From NCBI GenBank assembly GCA_026419775.2, contig JAOPGA020000797.1, positions 186,001 to 250,000 of the forward strand: a stretch of 64,000 nucleotides of DNA, in the 5' to 3' direction. The DNA comes from Acrasis kona (lineage: Eukaryota > Heterolobosea > Eutetramitea > Acrasida > Acrasidae). Below the pieces are notes generated by a model. That model had not been told where the DNA came from, did no database searches, and worked only from the letters and a program-made list of their open reading frames with translations. How positions within the stretch are numbered: the first letter of the stretch is position 1; each line of letters begins with the position of its first letter. The position numbers and the translations under genes are program-made. Below are positions 42,772 through 52,648 of the stretch, piece by piece.

Positions 42772-43905
42772 ATGTTCGGATACACGGATGTTCATAAGAA
42801 AGAGCAGGTTGCAATTGAAAGAAGACGAGCTGCTGAGGAGGAAAGAAAGAATCGTATTTTCAATCCAAAGGTGCGAGTAATTGGTGTGGACAAACAAGCT
42901 CTAGATGCACAAGTGGAAGAGAAGAAGTTATTAAAGCAGATGGAAGACGAAAGAGATCGTTTCTATGATGAGCAAACCATAATTAGCTCTCAACATGGTC
43001 AATTCCTAGAATCCAAAATGCAAGATGTGAGACGTGAAGTTCAAAAAACCGTTAGTGAATACAGACAAACCCAACAAGCAAATGAACTGAGGAGGGAGTT
43101 TGATTTAAATGATAAGGATGCACTTAAAAAAGAGCTCCCAGTCAGAGTGGGCGATAGAGACCCACGTTTAGGTATATCTGCTGCACAAGTTTTTAATGGA
43201 GAGGACCTGGGGAACAGAGAAAGATCACGTGCACAAAAAGAACAAATGAAATCTTGGATAGAACAAAATATCTCCGAAAAAGATCATCAAAAAGCGTTGG
43301 AGGAGTATGAAAAACTAATGTACGAAAAAAGAACAGAGGAGGTAAACTTCCTGGCCAATGAAATAGAAAAACAAAAAGAGCTATTGCGACTTGAAAAGCT
43401 AAGAGCAAATAAAGAGTACAACTTGGAGCAACTTGTGGAAAAAAGAAATAGAGAGGCCGAACAAAAGATGCGAGACGAGATTGATAAGTTAGAGGAAATA
43501 CAAAACCAACTCAACAGCGATTTATTGAACGAGAACTTCCACAGCACCCTACATGCAACAGACGGCAATAGATTTAAACCATATAATTTCAAATCTCTCA
43601 GGCCAGAGCAGTACCAGGAGATCCATGAAGTTAGAGAACAACAAATTCTCGAAAAAGAATACAACAAGGCCAAACAAAAAATGGAGGACGAAATGCAACA
43701 TGTTAACGACAGAATTAATGACCGGATGGCAAATAGGTTGAAAAGAGAACAGGAAAGACTGAAGCAAGAGAAGGAGAAGCAATTGGCAGAAATTCACAAG
43801 AAACAAATGGAGCAGAACAAAGCGAAAAAGAACCATATCCAAGATTTATATGCCAATGAAGTCACCGAAGATTTCTTTTCGCAGTTCGGAACTAGTTCAA
43901 GATAA
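42772..43905 (+). CDS. RIB43A/RIBC2-like doublet microtubule protein
   Basis: 377 residues, almost entirely coiled coil. Family features: ERRRAAEEERKNRIFNPKVRVIGVD near the start, DPRLGISAAQVFNGEDL in the middle and a C-terminal FSQFGTSSR. RIB43A proteins sit inside the A-tubule of flagellar doublets as inner-junction-near filaments. Presence implies that the organism has, or recently had, flagella. Single exon, length as in relatives. Confidence 0.93.
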   Translation: MFGYTDVHKKEQVAIERRRAAEEERKNRIFNPKVRVIGVDKQALDAQVEEKKLLKQMEDERDRFYDEQTIISSQHGQFLESKMQDVRREVQKTVSEYRQTQQANELRREFDLNDKDALKKELPVRVGDRDPRLGISAAQVFNGEDLGNRERSRAQKEQMKSWIEQNISEKDHQKALEEYEKLMYEKRTEEVNFLANEIEKQKELLRLEKLRANKEYNLEQLVEKRNREAEQKMRDEIDKLEEIQNQLNSDLLNENFHSTLHATDGNRFKPYNFKSLRPEQYQEIHEVREQQILEKEYNKAKQKMEDEMQHVNDRINDRMANRLKREQERLKQEKEKQLAEIHKKQMEQNKAKKNHIQDLYANEVTEDFFSQFGTSSR

Positions 43906-44040
43906 AAGTGTTGATTATAAATTTTAAGTTGTATTACGTATATATATATCTTAGATCGCAAGTGAAATGAAAATAATTACTTTCCAAAATTTCTGCGTCC
44001 GGGTAGACAGACGGATTGCTTCGTGCCGAAGTAATTCTTT

Positions 44041-44813
44041 TTACTTTTGCAAACTGTGCATTAGAGATGTGAAACTAGGGAGTTGTCTTTGTTCGTCATT
44101 ATATGTTCCCGAGGGCGAGTCTGTGCTGCGTTGAGTAACTTGGCTTCTATCCATAACGATATTTTGTGTAGGGCTTAAATGATAAGGGTGGGCACTGGCT
44201 CTCGGAATCATTGAGCGTCTGTTAATATTCTGAGGATGTGGTTGGTTGTAAGCTGGAGCACCGTATGGCTCTTGTATGTGAATATATTGTTGTGGCCGAG
44301 GCGAGAGTGTGGAGTGCTTTGACTCTACAATAGGAGAAAATGAATTCGCCCATGGTGTGCATGTTTTAGATGTGTCGCAAACATCTGGGGAACTTGTGGG
44401 AGAGCGAGATGCCGGAGACCAGTTAGGGCTATTGCTGTGCGGTGATGATGTATTGTTGTCGTGAACAGTTCTTGAGTCAAAAAAGACTTCTGGTTTTGTT
44501 TTGATTTGATGGACCTCTAAATCCACCTGCTGTATCTGATACCTCACATCATCATACCCCGGTGAGTCTGCATTCATTTCTTTTAACTGTTGGCTCAGCT
44601 TGTCCTTTTTTATGTACAAACTTTTTAGTTTACGATAGGGCCATCTAGACATCAGGTTATACAAAAATATAATGCATCCATGGCGCACCTTTGTACATTA
44701 AACTCTCGGCAAAGTTTCTTCATGGATGTTGAGCTTAACTTGATTTGATTACAGGCGTCCTCGAGCCTCATATCAAAGTAGGAGCTAAGTTCATCGAACG
44801 TGATAGTCGTCAT
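44041..44813 (-). CDS. RWP-RK domain transcription factor
   Basis: Two exons joined by intron 44645..44688 (44 nt) inside the motif: ITFDELSSYFDMRLEDACNQIKLSSTSMKKLCREFNVQR followed by RWPYRKLKSL. This is the RWP-RK signature (RWPxRK) with its helix-turn-helix and Leu-zipper-like extension (LYIKKDKLSQQLKE). About 242 residues; the rest is Ser/Pro/Gln-rich and disordered. RWP-RK factors bind DNA and control nitrogen response and gamete fate in plants and algae; role here unknown. Confidence 0.9.
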
Positions 44814-45540
44814 TCTTTGTTGGTGGATGCTTGTTACTTACTTACGGAGACGAAACCAAATAATTAGTTTCTCGATGAGATACACGGACCGAAATGGAAT
44901 TGGCACCGTCTGAACATCAGAAATCGTACAAAAAAATCCACATGTGGCTTCTTTTAGAAATACACCCTTAAGGAAAAAACATCCGAAGCGTAAATCTTAG
45001 GTTGATATGGATTTGATTCCTTTCTTACCACGGACAACAGAAAGAAGCAGTTAAAAAAGGTCGAGTTACTTTCGTTTTTCTAACAAATGTAATCGATATT
45101 TGAAATCATTTTATCTTTATCTTCACAATTTGTCCTCGAGGGAGTAATCTTTTTCTGAAAATGGTGAAATAATAAACGTTAAGAAAAACGATCCGGATAG
45201 ATGTCACAATAACCGTATAAGTTCGTGATGTGTTAGTCTTTTTAAGCGCTTTATCCACCATTTGTTAGAATTCCCATTCTATTTGTACAGCAGATATGGA
45301 GGACAGTGAAAATACCTTTTAATTTTTTCGCCATTTCAATATTATACCTTTTCATTTTCGCCTATATGGATCACAGCAGGTGCAACTCCGGTATTTGTAA
45401 CAAATCTGAAGGTGGAGGTTGAATACATTGGAAGAGGGCATGTAGGAAGAACAGCAATCATCTTATTACGATAGTTAGAAGTACCCTCAGCAATGTCTAT
45501 AGACCACTTTTTTCACGACCAACCCAAATTACTACTCTAG
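44814..45540. other. intergenic, possible decayed sequence
   Basis: Separates the RWP-RK start from the broken methyltransferase-like gene. Short open stretches but nothing recognisable. The part next to 45540 may be the ruined front of the pseudogene. Confidence 0.35.
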
Positions 45541-46526
45541 ATGTTTTGGACAGAGCTCTACTTGACCGAACGTTTTGATGATTGGATTCACATCCAAGGC
45601 TTGGCCTTATTTTTCCATGTGCGACCAAAAAGCAATCACCATGGTCATCTGCATCCACAACTGCAATCTCTAGTCACCCAACAACCTATGCTGGAGCGGT
45701 TTGATTTTTATGGTACCTCATTAACCATCACTCAAGAATTGTGCAGTTTTATTCGAGACAAGCAAGTATCCATCACTCTTCAGGAATACCTTCAAGACCT
45801 CTTGAAAAAATATGGCCATCATCTGGTTTGCACATTACACTTTTACATTAGGAGCGGAATGATCACATTTCCGTACAAGAGGTTTAACATTTCTGATGCT
45901 GATCTAAATCGGAAGGAAGAGATTGTGAGTAATTATCGTATACCACACATAGAGTTCATCAACAGCAATAAACCACTATTTTCCAAAGGGTTAGAGGGCC
46001 AACCGTTACTACACATTTCCACCTCTGAAGATTATGAGATTGATATATCATCCTAGTGTTTCAACGAGCAATATGCCACAATCAATGAAGACTTTGGTAT
46101 GGTTTTTACCAGCCCACCTTTCTTCGATTTGGAGAGATACACTGATGCGAAGGGCTAATCGACAATTATCCATCCTTGGACGAGTGGTTGGTTGAATTTT
46201 TGTTCGTGAGTCTAGAAAAGAGTTGGAAGAATCTTGTCATAGGTGGTTACATCGCCATCCACATTGCAGACAGTAGAAGCGTCAATATATGCGAGCCAAT
46301 GTGCTTGTTCATCCAAAGCATATTGTTATGCGCTAGATACTGCGGCATTTAGGGTCCTCATCAAGAGATGCATCAAATGTTGTGCGAGCCAAGTGCTGAT
46401 ATAATCACGCTCGCCAATGGGCGTCTCAAATCATACCACAACGTGTTCGACTTGGTCTGCAAGCGATTCAAATCAAAGACACCGCACTGGTATCGAGCAG
46501 TAACAAGAGGAAGAAGTATTCTCTGA
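45541..46526 (+). pseudogene. broken DNA methyltransferase-like gene
   Basis: An initial 171-codon frame stops at TAG 46054..46056, continues in the same frame with EDFGMVFTSPPFFDLERYT, then breaks at TAA 46156..46158 and resumes in another frame from 46155 with YPSLDEWLVEFLF, SWKNLVIGGYIAIHIAD. A further TAG at 46350..46352 interrupts it before the frame ends at 46524. SPPF is motif IV of N6-adenine/N4-cytosine methyltransferases, and EWL..FL..SW..L..GGY resembles a protein class common in large DNA viruses and bacteria. None of the breaks fits a GT-AG intron. Former enzyme; transfer from a virus or bacterium is only a possibility. Confidence 0.6.
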
Positions 46527-46668
46527 CAGGAAACACTTTCGATCGAACGAAGATTGTTTTTCGAGGTTCTAAAAAATGTTCTTTGATTCATTGGGATATT
46601 CATTTTGAAGTTGAGTCAACCAATAACGATGAATTATTGATAAAATAATAATTCATTTTGAATAAATT

Positions 46669-47706
46669 ATGACAGATTCCATAGTTGTCTTGAATGTTGT
46701 GAACAAAAGTCAGGAAATGTTCATCATAGACTATAAGAATATTTTATTGTTATTGATATTGGTATTAGCTGTTGTGATGTTAGTATATTTGTTGGGAGTG
46801 TCAAACACAATTAATTTAATGGTTTCGTCAGTTTTCGTTATCGCAGGGTCGGTATATACATGGGTCAAACATCGTGAAATTGTTAACTCAAGCTTCAATC
46901 TATCTCGTTATTCTGCTGGAGCCTTTGCATTTTCGAAGATTAGCTTCAGAATACATTACGTCTTCAAGAAAATTAACAGCAACAACAATATTTTGTTCTG
47001 GCGCGAGACCGATTATGATAAATATTACTACACAAATAACTGTGAGGAGAGAGAGACTGTTAATGTTATAACACGTACCTGTAACATTAATTCTTCTAGG
47101 GATACCTCCGTTGATAGGTACTTTGAGTTGTATTTCGCTTCCAAAATCATTGGAGAGTCGCTTATTGAGGCTCACAATCTTATTGAGAAGGGATACCATA
47201 CAGAGGGTTTAGAAAGAAACGGATATTTAATCCACCTCTGCTTAGATTCGTACTTCACAGAGACGAACAAGATCAGCACATTTTTCAAAGAAGAAGTTGA
47301 TCCAGAGTTTGACTCTTTGAAACCTGATATTTGTTTGAAGGTAAAAGAATTAGCAAGTGCTCAGAATTATAATATCCTAATGGAAATTTACAACGGGGAT
47401 TCTGATGCTCGAGTTAAAGAAAAATTGGTCAAATACAATGGACTAAGGGAATATATAAAAGACTTGCATGTAATTGTTATTTCAACAAAACCTGTTAGAG
47501 AATCATTCAGCCAGATTGTAAGATACAACATTACCTGGACAAACGAACAAAATTTACCCGAGGATGTTTTAGTAGGTATTGGTTTAGATAGACAAAACCT
47601 GGAAGTAATTTCACAACAAGCGGTTGCATTTCTATCTGAATTACAATATTGGCATTCGTGTCTCCATGCTAAAAAGATTATCAAAACACACAGAAGGTAC
47701 ATTTGA
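46669..47706 (+). CDS. membrane protein with PD-(D/E)XK-like C-terminal domain
   Basis: 345 residues with two hydrophobic helices near the start (NILLLLILVLAVVMLVYLLGV and LMVSSVFVIAGSVYTW). The C-terminal half contains LKPDICLKVKE, then LMEIYNGDSDARVKEKLVKYNGL and a beta strand HVIVIST, which is the PD..E-x..K pattern and helix of PD-(D/E)XK endonuclease-fold proteins. The second acidic residue is followed by Ile rather than x-Lys, so activity is uncertain. No closer family recognised. Confidence 0.65.
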   Translation: MTDSIVVLNVVNKSQEMFIIDYKNILLLLILVLAVVMLVYLLGVSNTINLMVSSVFVIAGSVYTWVKHREIVNSSFNLSRYSAGAFAFSKISFRIHYVFKKINSNNNILFWRETDYDKYYYTNNCEERETVNVITRTCNINSSRDTSVDRYFELYFASKIIGESLIEAHNLIEKGYHTEGLERNGYLIHLCLDSYFTETNKISTFFKEEVDPEFDSLKPDICLKVKELASAQNYNILMEIYNGDSDARVKEKLVKYNGLREYIKDLHVIVISTKPVRESFSQIVRYNITWTNEQNLPEDVLVGIGLDRQNLEVISQQAVAFLSELQYWHSCLHAKKIIKTHRRYI

Positions 47707-48290
47707 ACAATTTTTAAAGTAATATCCCAATAAAAAAACCTTATAACAATCACTTGAAATTTTTGATAAGAATTGATATTCTTCTTAAATCTAGCCTTCA
47801 TTTGTTGTATTCCAGCACATCTTTTGATATCCCCTGATCCATGAATCGGTATTTTTACTCCATAGATAGCTTAATAGACTCTTCTCTGCTAGTGTCCGAA
47901 GTGTTTTGTTGCCTGTGCTAGATGAGCAGCGTAATCAGTTGCCCTGTTAGTGTTTTGATTACCCGAAGAGGGAGTTGCCGCCCGTTGTGTGATCAATTAC
48001 TGTTTAACATTTGTACCCATGTTGTTTTAATCTTGTCAACTCAAAGTATGAGAAAGCATTCAAACAGTAATACAAAACTCAAAATTGGGTTTTGGATGTC
48101 GTTGAACAATCACCAAACGAGTTATTTGTTTAATAAACATTGATTTGATAGAATACTTTTTAATAAAAACCTGTTTGCTCAAATTGAATTATATGATTCA
48201 TGTGATGGTTACATTGTTTACAACGAGTTTTTTCCTTGTCAACCATTAATAGTGGCGGCACATATCATTCCGTTAAAATAAAACGTTCAA
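47707..48290. other. intergenic, one coding-like stretch on minus
   Basis: A 35-codon minus-strand frame at 47889..47996 (ending ATDYAAHLAQATKHFGH, stop TAG at 47889..47891) has regular codon composition but no start codon or clear upstream exon. Not called as a gene. Nothing else recognised. Confidence 0.35.
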
Positions 48291-48710
48291 ATGGAACCAC
48301 TGTTGGCCACTCCAATACACAAAGGCACTATTACACCACAATCATGCTATTCAGATATAACACAAAGTACAGTAAGAATGGGAACACACGGATGTATCAC
48401 TTGTATATCAAGAGATGGGCATGATAGCGGCTCATATCCTTTAAATTTATTTGAAAGGTCTTGTACGTTTGGTAGAAACCCAACATCATGCATTGTAATA
48501 AAAAGAGATTCAACATCAAGAGACCACGCAAAAATCATTCTAGATGCAGACGTTGTGAGTTTAGTACACCTAAGTAAAACAGGTGTTACCATCATTCATG
48601 GTGAGACTTCTGACGCAGAAAGGCTTGACGCGTATGGAGCACAGGTCGAATTATTTGACGCTGATGTAATAGAGATTGATTCAAGACTTTTTAGATTTGA
48701 TGGTAAGTGA
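48291..48710 (+). CDS. FHA-domain protein, 3' end lost at ambiguous bases
   Basis: The frame reads about 139 residues. The FHA domain is near complete: FERSCTFGRNPTSCIVI, DSTSRDHAKIIL (Ser and His of the phosphothreonine pocket), VELFDADVIEIDSRLFRF. FHA domains bind phosphothreonine. The frame runs into GGTAAGTGA: a donor site for a following exon that is unresolved because of Ns from 48755. The rest of the protein is unknown. Confidence 0.75.
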   Translation: MEPLLATPIHKGTITPQSCYSDITQSTVRMGTHGCITCISRDGHDSGSYPLNLFERSCTFGRNPTSCIVIKRDSTSRDHAKIILDADVVSLVHLSKTGVTIIHGETSDAERLDAYGAQVELFDADVIEIDSRLFRFDGK

Positions 48711-48787
48711 CCAACACTTCTTCTTTAATAACAAAAACATTAGCAATATCACAANNTTCNCANGAAGACGANCATNNACTGTTGNAT
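48711..48787. other. low-quality junction with ambiguous bases
   Basis: N at 48755, 48756, 48760, 48763, 48772, 48776, 48777 and 48785. An FHA frame lies on the left and the middle of an oxidoreductase on the right, with neither's missing part between. Suggests a collapsed or wrongly joined assembly region. Confidence 0.6.
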
Positions 48788-49696
48788 ACCAATCCCAAAG
48801 ACTGGAAGCTTCACGATACATTATTCATACAAGGCCGCGATCTAATCGAAGGAAACGACGTGGCCGGCAATGTACATTCCGTGGGTGATGGAGTTACTAA
48901 ATTCAAGGTTGGAGATCGAGTAGCAGGATTTTCCAAAATGTTCACTGAAGACAAGTACGGTGCATACGCAGAGTACACTGTTGTTCCAGAACACACAACA
49001 TTCCATGTAAAAGAAAATGTAAAAATTGAAGATGCCGCCACCATTGGATTAGCTGGTATGACTGCTGCATTAGGTTTATTTACCGAATCTAAACTCGGAT
49101 TACCGACGCCTGAGAACCCAAACACTGGCGACAGGGCAGTGTTTATTAATGGCGCTAGTTCATCTGTCGGAAGCTTTGCAGTTCAGTTAGCAAAGAAAGC
49201 AGGCCTCTTTGTTATCGGAACCGCAGGATCTAGCATTAAAGTTGCGAAGGATGCTGGTGCGGATGTGGTCATTGACTACCGGGGTAAAAGTACCGACGAT
49301 CTTGTGAATCTAATCAAGGACGCTGCAAAAGGCAAAACTTTGGAGCACTCATATGATGCAATCAGTGAACGTGAATCCTTCTCATTGAGTTGCTACGTTC
49401 TACCTCCCCAGACTACGTCTAAAGCCACGTTTGTGTTACCCATCCCTAAAGATTTGGATTCAAAGGGAGTGACCACCACACAGACCAATGTTGGTACGGC
49501 TCACTCTGTAGATGCAGAATTTGCTGAGAGGTATTATACTCTTATTGCAGATTGGATGAATGAAGGTAGCTTCAAAGGAAATAATGTGAAGATAGTGCCT
49601 CAAGGTCTGAATGGAGTCCATTCTGGATTAGAATTATTAAAGAATAATTCAGTGAATGGCGAGAAATTGGTCTACAAGATATCGGATACCCTATAA
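48788..49696 (+). CDS. zinc-type MDR oxidoreductase, 5' part missing
   Basis: Begins inside the gene at NPKDWK and continues through GNDVAGNVHSVGDGVTKFKVGDRVAGF, NADP motif VFINGASSSVGSFAVQLAKKAG, and ends after VHSGLELLKNNSVNGEKLVYKI. It belongs to the medium-chain dehydrogenase/quinone-reductase group, near fungal trans-enoyl reductases; no structural zinc cluster is visible. The first ~35 residues expected of the family are absent because of the ambiguous junction. Confidence 0.8.
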   Translation, partial: TNPKDWKLHDTLFIQGRDLIEGNDVAGNVHSVGDGVTKFKVGDRVAGFSKMFTEDKYGAYAEYTVVPEHTTFHVKENVKIEDAATIGLAGMTAALGLFTESKLGLPTPENPNTGDRAVFINGASSSVGSFAVQLAKKAGLFVIGTAGSSIKVAKDAGADVVIDYRGKSTDDLVNLIKDAAKGKTLEHSYDAISERESFSLSCYVLPPQTTSKATFVLPIPKDLDSKGVTTTQTNVGTAHSVDAEFAERYYTLIADWMNEGSFKGNNVKIVPQGLNGVHSGLELLKNNSVNGEKLVYKISDTL

Positions 49697-49811
49697 TTGT
49701 GAAGAAAATTTTTTAATAAAATGTTACCTTAATCTTACACCTGTGTGATGAATCTAATGTAATGATAATGGTGGGAGACCCTGCTCAGTGCGTTCTTTTT
49801 ACTTTTTCAAC

Positions 49812-50024
49812 ATGGACGGTCCACAGAAAGGTTTTCTACTTTGTAATAATAAAACTCAACCAAACACTGGCAAATTCTTGAAGAGGACTTTGAGCGGTGA
49901 ACAAAACAATGAAGCAGGCAACAAGAGATTTCAAATCAAAATAGATGACGAACAAAAAAACGATAGCAAAAGAATTATTGTAGAAGATTGTGTCTTTTCA
50001 GTCATACAACTAGACGATAGTTAG
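49812..50024 (+). CDS. 70-residue hypothetical protein
   Basis: ATG at 49812 starts MDGPQKGFLLCNN, followed by a Lys/Asn-rich body and an acidic, Val/Ile-containing end (IVEDCVFSVIQLDDS). Upstream codons (to 49788) are aromatic and unlike coding sequence. No domain recognised. Confidence 0.45.
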   Translation: MDGPQKGFLLCNNKTQPNTGKFLKRTLSGEQNNEAGNKRFQIKIDDEQKNDSKRIIVEDCVFSVIQLDDS

Positions 50025-50100
50025 TTAGTCAAGATAATTCTATAAAATTAAACCACAAGTTAGTAGAAATAACGGATATGTTATTCGAAAATCTAAAACT

Positions 50101-50185
50101 CGCCCACCGAGGGGCTCGAACCCTCGACCACAAGATTAAGAGTCTTGCGCTCTACCGAATACTCAAAAATCTGAGCTAGACGGGC
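50101..50185 (-). tRNA. tRNA-Lys(CTT) with 12-nt D-loop insert, second copy
   Basis: Identical to the copy at 22424..22508 at every position except one, and that difference is inside the D-loop insert (ATTTTTGAGTAT versus ATCTTTGAGTAT). Same length (85), same anticodon CTT, same acceptor, T arm and discriminator. Downstream on this strand TTTT occurs at short distance, fitting pol III termination. Confidence 0.93.
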
Positions 50186-50306
50186 GATACCAGGATTATT
50201 TCCTTTAATATCATTTTTGTATTCAAAAGTAATGATTAAGATTTTATTAAATGAACGAATCACAAGAATGTCACCAAATCACATGATTATAAAAAATTAA
50301 TTTTAA

Positions 50307-52130
50307 TTACATAATATTATAAGCTGGTCCTCCACCTCCCTCAGGTGTTGTATAATCAATATTTTGTGTAGTATCCTTGATATCACATGCCTTACAATGT
50401 AAACAATTCTGAGCATTGATTTGCAATCTCTTGCCAATCGTAGATTGTTCGTCATCTACGTATTCATAAACCTTCGCAGGACAAAAATATTGTTCGGGTC
50501 CTCCATAAACAGGCAAGTTAATTTTTTGAGGTACGTCATGGTCACGTAATTGCAAATGAGCAGGTTGATCGTGTTGATGATTCGTTCCGCTCCTTGCAAG
50601 GTTCGTCAAAATGTCGAAACTAGTGATGCCGTCAGGTTTAGGATACTCAATTTTAGTGACCTCCTTGATAGGTAACGTACATTCGTTATCTGTTTGATTA
50701 TGATTGTGTACATCCCATGGCGTTTTGCTTCTCAGGATCATGGAGTCGATTCCGCTCATGATCATGCCGGGCCATGTACCCCATTTGAAGTAATTTCTAA
50801 TGTTTCGAGTGGAATACAGTTCGTCGTAGAGCCATGAACTTTCGAAGCGTTGTTGGTAGGTATCTGGTTCGTCCTTACCTTGTTGCAAGGCTTCGAAAGT
50901 AGCTTCTGCTCCCATCAATCCGCTCTTCATGTTGGTGTGAATTCCCTTGATTTTGGGAACGTTGAGAAAACCTGCACAGTCGCCGATGAGGGCGCCTCCT
51001 GGGAACGTTAGTTTTGGAATGGAATAGTAACCTCCTTCGCTCAAAGAACGCGCTCCGTAATGAATGCATTTTCCTGATTTGATGTATTTGTTGATGAATG
51101 GATGATGTTTGAATCTTTGAAATTCTTGATAGGGACTTAATGTTGGGTTCTTGTAATCCAGAGCAACTACGAATCCCATGCTGATTCTGTTTCCTTGATA
51201 ATGATACATCCACGAACCTCCGTATGTGGATTGATCCATCGGCCAACCTTGAGTATGTGCCACGAGTCCATTTTCGAAATGTTCATTTTGGTTCGGATCG
51301 ACCTCCCATATTTCCTTGACTCCTAATGCAAATGTTTGTGGGTCGCATTTCTTGCGCAGGTTTAAATGTTCGTTCCTGTATAATACTTTGGTGAGGCTTC
51401 CGCGGGCACCTTCGGCTAATAACGTGTACTTGGCGCGTAATTCTATACCTGGTTCAAAAGTGTCCTTCTTCTTTCCATCTTTTCCTATTCCTGCATCTCC
51501 CGTTACTATTCCCACGACCTTCTTTCCATCTTGGTAATTTTTTTTGTGATCGGCATAAATGGTCTTGTCCCCATTTTCGTAAATGAGTTTGCTTCCAGAA
51601 AATCCTGGGAAGATATCAACGCCTGCTTCTTCTGCTTTTGTTGATAACCACTTGCATAGTTGAGCAAGACTGATGATGTAGTTTCCATGATTGTCCATTT
51701 GGGGTATGACTGGTAGCGGGAAGTGTTTGGTGGCAGTTAGGTACGTGATTTGATCGCGTGTGACCTTGGTATCAAGAGGGGCGGAATTCCAGTCTTCTGG
51801 GAATAATTCTTTTAAAGTCGTTGGGTCTATAACTGCCCCTGATAGAATGTGCGAACCAATTTCCTGGCCCTTGTCAATAAGGCCGACGGATACATCTTTT
51901 CCTGATTCGGCGGCGAGTTGCTTCATACGAATGGCTGCTGTAAGACCTGATGGACCACCTCCAACTATCAATACATCATATTCCATCTGTTCTCTCTCTA
52001 CTTCGTCAGATTCATCATTTTGTCTGTATTTATTGTTCAAGTGGAACTTTCTGTTTATTGGGAATCCTTTTGCAATAAGTGTATGCCGGCGAACTATGTG
52101 TGATAAGCGACCACGGGTAAAGGACATCAT
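50307..52130 (-). CDS. ETFDH: electron transfer flavoprotein-ubiquinone oxidoreductase
   Basis: Passes electrons from ETF to ubiquinone in the inner mitochondrial membrane, downstream of fatty acid and amino acid oxidation. Basic presequence, then FAD motif DVLIVGGGPSGLTAAIR, GSHILSGAVIDP, LLAEGARGSLTK, GYYSIPKLTFPGGALIGDCAGF, and the 4Fe-4S cluster ligands in CPAKVYEYV and NCLHCKACDI. Full length. MMSFTRGRL at 52130 is chosen over 52199 because it starts the presequence. Single exon. Confidence 0.96.
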   Translation of the reverse strand: MMSFTRGRLSHIVRRHTLIAKGFPINRKFHLNNKYRQNDESDEVEREQMEYDVLIVGGGPSGLTAAIRMKQLAAESGKDVSVGLIDKGQEIGSHILSGAVIDPTTLKELFPEDWNSAPLDTKVTRDQITYLTATKHFPLPVIPQMDNHGNYIISLAQLCKWLSTKAEEAGVDIFPGFSGSKLIYENGDKTIYADHKKNYQDGKKVVGIVTGDAGIGKDGKKKDTFEPGIELRAKYTLLAEGARGSLTKVLYRNEHLNLRKKCDPQTFALGVKEIWEVDPNQNEHFENGLVAHTQGWPMDQSTYGGSWMYHYQGNRISMGFVVALDYKNPTLSPYQEFQRFKHHPFINKYIKSGKCIHYGARSLSEGGYYSIPKLTFPGGALIGDCAGFLNVPKIKGIHTNMKSGLMGAEATFEALQQGKDEPDTYQQRFESSWLYDELYSTRNIRNYFKWGTWPGMIMSGIDSMILRSKTPWDVHNHNQTDNECTLPIKEVTKIEYPKPDGITSFDILTNLARSGTNHQHDQPAHLQLRDHDVPQKINLPVYGGPEQYFCPAKVYEYVDDEQSTIGKRLQINAQNCLHCKACDIKDTTQNIDYTTPEGGGGPAYNIM

Positions 52131-52648
52131 GCTTTTGATTTTGATTTCTTGGATTGATATTATTTTACAACTTCTATAAAAAGATTCTCTCTCTACCATC
52201 GTCGATGGTTTGAAATAAATCTAAATTATAATATGGTGTTTAGCACAGCACAATAACGCTTCTATTTTCCAAGTACTTTTTATCGATAAGCTATCTCTGT
52301 TCTATCAGCAATAAGATCATGGATGACCTACAATTTATGGTTCATCCCATAACATATTAAATCGTTACTACAGGTAACTAAGTAGGAATCTAGTGAGATA
52401 CGTTGATGCGAACTACTTGAACTTTGAACTTGTTTGGTAGGCATCAATATGGTTGTGGGAGTCATCGAGTCATGGACAATTCGTAGAAGCACGATACAAT
52501 TATGGTGCCGGCAACCACTAAGATATACCTTTAATGGCCTAAAAAAAACTTAACTTGTAACAGGATAAAAATCTGTCACAGACACTTGTCACACTTCACA
52601 CATCAAAAAAAATAATCAAAAGAAATTTAGGGAACACATCAAGATAGC
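52131..52648. other. intergenic, no gene recognised
   Basis: Between divergent starts of ETFDH and the SHOCT-repeat gene. AT-rich, no coding stretch; both promoters presumably lie here. Confidence 0.4.

Noticed and set aside
46373-46603. Minus-strand 76-codon frame over the methyltransferase pseudogene
   Set aside because: No domain content and it overlaps recognisable methyltransferase-like sequence on the plus strand.
48236-48424. Alternative frame over the FHA gene
   Set aside because: Out of frame with the recognisable FHA motifs; no domain content.
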